Shown here: positions 59,797-64,000 of the stretch, one piece after another
Layout of the letters: each line of letters begins with the position of its first letter
Numbering within the stretch: position 1 is the stretch's first letter
From: an uncultured Bacteroidales bacterium
GTDB lineage: Bacteria > Bacteroidota > Bacteroidia > Bacteroidales > P3
Direction of reading: 5' to 3'
Assembly: GCA_905233475.1 (NCBI GenBank)
Contig: CAJOEN010000031.1
Span: 1-64,000 of the forward strand
Length of the DNA: 64,000 bases
The notes under the pieces: model-generated
Seen by the model: the letters and a program-made list of their open reading frames with translations, nothing else
Told to the model about the DNA's origin: nothing
Databases searched by the model: none
Position numbers and translations under genes: made by a program

Positions 59797-60777
59797 CTAT
59801 TGCTTGTAGGACATTTCGGCCTTGCAGACATTTATCACTTCGCGTTCGCCTTCGGCTACAAACACAATAACCTCAAGGTCTTCCAACACTGCTGTTACAG
59901 AATTGTTGTTGGTCTGATCGGTGAAGGCCTCCGGAATAGTATAGGTATATTCTTTCTCTATCAGAGAGCCTTGTGTTACAGGAGATATGTCGTCGCCGGC
60001 GGAATAGGTATGCGTCAGTGAAGAATATCTGAAAGATGATATGAATTTCTGGAACATTTCGTTGTGTCGGTACTGTGTGCCAACAACTTGGTTTGGATTT
60101 CCGCTTGCCCCCGACTGATAACCCAATACATTGTTCTGAATAAGAGCTACATACAGTTTGTTGGAGGAGCCGGTACCATCGGCGGTGTAATACACCTGCA
60201 CTTTTACTTTCAGCTCGCGTGTGTTTTTGTTGATTGAAGCGGCGGCGGCAACATTAGCGCATGCCGACATGGCGACTATCTGGTTTGCAGCTGGGGCATA
60301 ATTGCCATAGTTTAAGGTTAGTTTAGCTGAACCAGTGTTGAAGTCGTGGCGGTTTATAGTGCCAGCCGGGATGCTGTATCTGCCGTTTTCGACATTGAAT
60401 ACACTGTTGTACACAGCTCCTGCTGTGGTGGTGTATGCATCGGCCAAGCCACCAGGCACATGGTAGTTTATTACGAAAGCTTTGCCAGGATGTGCAGCAA
60501 CTACTTCGTTGGCTGCTTTATGTCCGAGTGGACAATATCCGCAATGGTTGCCGGTAAGTTCCTCAATAAGCACATTACGCATTGATGGTGTCTGCGAAAC
60601 GTTCACTATCAATGTGTCTTCGCTTGGCTCCGGTTCTGGCTCCGGTTCAGGATCGTCCGTTACTACATCCGGAGGGTTGGAGTTGTCCTTGTTTTCTTCT
60701 TCCTTGGTGCAGGAATATACACACAAGGCTGTTGCAAGAAATGCCAACGAAAAAATCTTATAGGTGTTTTTTTTCAT
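59797..60777 (-). CDS. Omp28-family lipoprotein with CGYC motif
   Basis: Lipobox VYSCTKEE; NVLIEELTGNHCGYCPLGHKAANEVVAAHPGKAFVINYH. Start at MKKNTYKIFSLAF (60777). Confidence 0.88.
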   Translation of the reverse strand: MKKNTYKIFSLAFLATALCVYSCTKEEENKDNSNPPDVVTDDPEPEPEPEPSEDTLIVNVSQTPSMRNVLIEELTGNHCGYCPLGHKAANEVVAAHPGKAFVINYHVPGGLADAYTTTAGAVYNSVFNVENGRYSIPAGTINRHDFNTGSAKLTLNYGNYAPAANQIVAMSACANVAAAASINKNTRELKVKVQVYYTADGTGSSNKLYVALIQNNVLGYQSGASGNPNQVVGTQYRHNEMFQKFISSFRYSSLTHTYSAGDDISPVTQGSLIEKEYTYTIPEAFTDQTNNNSVTAVLEDLEVIVFVAEGEREVINVCKAEMSYKQ

Positions 60778-60890
60778 GGTGTTTTTTATGTTTTTAAATG
60801 ATAAAAATAACGTTGCAAAGTTTTTTTGTTGTGTAGTTATCAAAAAAAAGGATAAGTAATTCCTCCTTTTTTTCGAACAATACGATTTTA

Positions 60891-61763
60891 TTAGTTCAAC
60901 GTGATAGGAGCTTCGCACACGTTTATCACTTCCTGATGGTCTTCAGTAAGGAACACTATAATATCAAGATGTTCGGGAACAACGGGTTCGTTAGATATTG
61001 TAGCCGGCAAGGTATATTTGTATTCTTTCTTTATCTGTTGTCCTACAACCGGTGTGATAGCATCACCCCATTGTTCAGTAACAAGGTGGCGCAACATGTG
61101 AGTGTGGCAGTATTTTTGAGTTGTGGCGTCATACTGTGTGGGATTGTGAGTCTGTCCACCGGATTGCTGTCCCCAAATGCTGTCTTCGATTACAGCAACA
61201 TTTATCAAGTTTGTAGTGTTGGTTGGAGCAGAAGTGTAATAAACAGCCACACCCACGGTAAGTTCTCTTGTGGATTTGTTTATCATGGCTTTTGCTGCAA
61301 TGTTGGCACAAGCGGGTTGCGACATAATCTCTGTTGCCGCTGCTGTGAATTTATCACGGCTCATTGCTGTACCACCGCTGCGTTGGCTGTATGATGAGAA
61401 CACATGCCTGTTGACAGAACCTGCAGGATATCCTTTGATATTGGACTGATTTGCAAGAGCGGAACCAAAACTTGTAGTGTATTTTATGGCATATTGTCCT
61501 GTATGGATGTTGATGGCATAAACTCTGCCAGGATTGGCGGCCATTAACTCGTTAACCATTCTGTGTCCGTCAGGACAATAGCCACAATTTACGCCCGTAA
61601 ATTCCTCAATAAGAGCATTTCTGTTTTGAACCTCAGTAGGTGCTGAAATGTCCAAAGAAATTTCTTCTTCGTCATCATCCTCCTCTTCGTTTTTGTTACA
61701 TCCTGCGAAGAGCATTGCTGTAGCAACCAAGGCTACTCCTAATAATCTAAATGTTTTTTTCAT
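60891..61763 (-). CDS. Omp28-family lipoprotein with CGYC motif
   Basis: Lipobox LFAGCNKNEEE; NALIEEFTGVNCGYCPDGHRMVNELMAANPGRVYAINIHTG. Confidence 0.88.
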   Translation of the reverse strand: MKKTFRLLGVALVATAMLFAGCNKNEEEDDDEEEISLDISAPTEVQNRNALIEEFTGVNCGYCPDGHRMVNELMAANPGRVYAINIHTGQYAIKYTTSFGSALANQSNIKGYPAGSVNRHVFSSYSQRSGGTAMSRDKFTAAATEIMSQPACANIAAKAMINKSTRELTVGVAVYYTSAPTNTTNLINVAVIEDSIWGQQSGGQTHNPTQYDATTQKYCHTHMLRHLVTEQWGDAITPVVGQQIKKEYKYTLPATISNEPVVPEHLDIIVFLTEDHQEVINVCEAPITLN

Positions 61764-61800
61764 GGTTTTTTGATTTTAAAATTATCTTTTTTTTTGTATT

Positions 61801-63516
61801 TTATTCTTTTACAAAAGTGCGAATTGCCGTACCCTCGGGAGTTGTCACACGCACAATATAACTCCCCTGCGGCAAATCCAACAGGCTTATAGCTTCGGCA
61901 TTGTCTTGCGAAAGCAATATTCTGCCCTGCATGTCGAAAATTTCGGTTTTCAACACCTTTTGCCCGCAGTCTATGTTTAGTGTACCGCCGGCGGGATTGG
62001 GATAAACGGCAAAATCTACATTTTGTGCGGGGGTAATGCTGTTGGGGAGAGTGCAGTTGAGCAAGTATTGGGCTTTGGCACCAAATTGCCCGTTGTCGGT
62101 AAACACCGTGCCCCGGTTGTCGGCAAGGCTAAAACTGCCGTTTCCGTAGTCGCTGTTGATACCGTCGCCTGCGGCATCATAAACTTCAAGCATGTAACAG
62201 CCGTTGGCCGGAACGCCTATCTTTATCACGTTCTCCATAGTGCCTGCAGATGCAAGGTTTTGGAACGGCCCGCCAGAGCTTATACTCGTACCGTCGATTT
62301 TCATGAACTTATAAGTCGTCTCCCTGCCGTAGGCATCGGTGTTTATGGTGAGTGTCAGGCTGTCGCCATAAGTGTTGTATTTGTTTTTCCTAAGCAGGCA
62401 TTTTATAGTGTCGTTGCTCACGGCAACACCGTTTATGCTTGTAATTGTTGCGTAGCCGGTATATGACACTCCCGATAAGAAAGAGCCTGTTATTGTAGGT
62501 AGATGTATTGTATCTGAAAAGCCACGGGTGATGTTTAGTCCGGAGCGGGTATAAGTAGCTGTTCCCGAGATATTTGTGCCATATTTTATTTCTATGGAAT
62601 TTACGATGGTCTGACCAAGATTGACATATCGCACATAAGCAGGGAATTCAATATTGCAATTCTCTTGATTATCAGCTGGTTGCATATTGGAGAGCATTAA
62701 ACCGGCGTTGGTGTAGGTAATTGCCGCCTTGCAACTATTTATTATGTTGGCCTTGCCTTCCGACACAAAGGCTACAATGCTTAAATCGTTGATTCTTACT
62801 GGCGCATTTCCTATTGTTTGTGGCAAAGTGTAGGTGTATGTTCTTGCAACGAAAGAACCGCTGTCGGTAGTTGTAACGGTATCGCCCCATACACTGCCAT
62901 TAACAAAACCACGGAACATGTGCATGTGGTTGTATTGCCCGTTTATCACTTGAGAGGGGTAATAACTTGCTCCTCTCTGCGGTCCCAAAACATTGTCCTG
63001 CACAAGGGCTGCACTTATAAAGTTGGTATCAACGGCACTGTTGGCGGTGTAAAAAAGTTGCACATTCACTGTCATCACGCGGGTGGCACAGTCTATGGTG
63101 CAACGAGCGGCGATATTGGCACATGCAGGAGTATTCAGCTGATTGTTAGTGTACTGGTTGAAATAAAACTCTCCATAAATTGGAGAAGTGCCTGTGAAAG
63201 TGGTACGATTTATCATTCCTGAGGGATAGGACGTTACGTTCCATTTGTCCCGCAAACGGTCTCCATCGAAGGTAGTATAGGTGTTTGCGGCGTATCCCCC
63301 TGCATGTATGTTGATAGCGAAAACCCTATTGGGATTGGCGGCAACAATATCATCTACAATACGGTGTCCGTCAGGGCAATAATCGCTATTTATGCCAGTA
63401 AACTCCTCCAAAACAACATTTTTGTTCGAAGGAGAGATGGAGACAAATGTTTGTTGTGCGGACAATGTGGCTCCAACTAATATAAAGGCCAAAATAGCAT
63501 TTTTTTTCACCTGCAT
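61801..63516 (-). CDS. Large Omp28-family secreted protein with T9SS C-terminal sorting domain
   Basis: NVVLEEFTGINSDYCPDGHRIVDDIVAANPNRVFAINIHAG; C-terminus FAVYPNPAGGTLNIDCGQ...GSYIVRVTTPEGTAIRTFVKE. Start at MQVKKNAILAF. Confidence 0.87.
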   Translation of the reverse strand: MQVKKNAILAFILVGATLSAQQTFVSISPSNKNVVLEEFTGINSDYCPDGHRIVDDIVAANPNRVFAINIHAGGYAANTYTTFDGDRLRDKWNVTSYPSGMINRTTFTGTSPIYGEFYFNQYTNNQLNTPACANIAARCTIDCATRVMTVNVQLFYTANSAVDTNFISAALVQDNVLGPQRGASYYPSQVINGQYNHMHMFRGFVNGSVWGDTVTTTDSGSFVARTYTYTLPQTIGNAPVRINDLSIVAFVSEGKANIINSCKAAITYTNAGLMLSNMQPADNQENCNIEFPAYVRYVNLGQTIVNSIEIKYGTNISGTATYTRSGLNITRGFSDTIHLPTITGSFLSGVSYTGYATITSINGVAVSNDTIKCLLRKNKYNTYGDSLTLTINTDAYGRETTYKFMKIDGTSISSGGPFQNLASAGTMENVIKIGVPANGCYMLEVYDAAGDGINSDYGNGSFSLADNRGTVFTDNGQFGAKAQYLLNCTLPNSITPAQNVDFAVYPNPAGGTLNIDCGQKVLKTEIFDMQGRILLSQDNAEAISLLDLPQGSYIVRVTTPEGTAIRTFVKE

Positions 63517-63733
63517 AAAGTTACACAAGCATTTATATTTTAACAACTTGCAATCCAAATTATTTAAAAAAACACCTTCTGTGGTACGTCCAAAGATACA
63601 ATATTTTTCAAAAACAGGCAAATTTTTTTCAAAAAATAATCATTTTTCGCAATGTCAAAAAAATAGCGTAAATTTGCACCTCTAAACGTAACCGAGTATT
63701 TATAAACGCAACTTACTATAAACCAACACAATA

Positions 63734-64000
63734 ATGAACATATTCACCCTCGATGATGCGGAGCGTATTCCCAAAGGAACGGCGGTTTCGGTGGGTATGT
63801 TCGACGGTGTACACCGAGGACACCGCCAAGTGCTGAATGCTTTGCATACTTTTGCCAAAGAAATTGGTACAGAGCCTCTTGCAATAACTTTCGACCGCCA
63901 TCCGCGCTATGTGCTTGCAGGCGAAAACAACGATTTTTTTCTGCTAAACACCAATGCCGAACGTTATCGGATTATGGAAGAGTGCGGTATCGACAATCTT
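63734..64000 (+). CDS. ribF: Bifunctional riboflavin kinase/FAD synthetase, 5' part only (runs off window)
   Basis: MNIFTLDDAERIPKGTAVSVGMFDGVHRGHRQVLNALHTFAKEIGTEPLAITFDRHPR. Open at the window end, absent from the ORF track. Confidence 0.9.
   Translation, partial: MNIFTLDDAERIPKGTAVSVGMFDGVHRGHRQVLNALHTFAKEIGTEPLAITFDRHPRYVLAGENNDFFLLNTNAERYRIMEECGIDNL

Overview
This window is a Bacteroidales/Bacteroidetes chromosome segment. Supporting signs are TAnnTTTG -7 promoter boxes, T9SS C-terminal sorting domains, Omp28-type lipoproteins, a FeoA-FeoB fusion and a HU/SPOR protein. Most of it is ordinary housekeeping: split transketolase, pheT, recG, tsaD, nagZ, upp, feoAB, dnaJ/grpE, trmB, kdsB, typA, mnmE, a CAU tRNA and the start of ribF. 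The main accessory element is a complete ~6.15 kb integrated Microviridae (Alpavirinae/BMV-like) ssDNA-phage provirus at ~43.85-50.02 kb. It is bounded by two XerCD dif-like 28-mers in direct orientation and carries an HUH replication initiator, major capsid protein, a VP3-like protein, a pilot protein and an uncharacterised 31-aa membrane peptide. Other points of interest are: a cobalamin riboswitch upstream of two secreted proteins, the first with internal repeats and an apparent frameshift; a four-gene Omp28/thioredoxin-like array with graded loss of the CxxC motif; an IS30-family element with 26-bp inverted repeats; a DUF1016/PDDEXK nuclease gene flanked by ~77-bp direct repeats and carrying two in-frame palindromic inserts; a VWA gene between the two transketolase halves; and 33-bp iterons upstream of a DUF4143 ATPase. 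All calls come from reading the sequence and from family knowledge. No database search was run.
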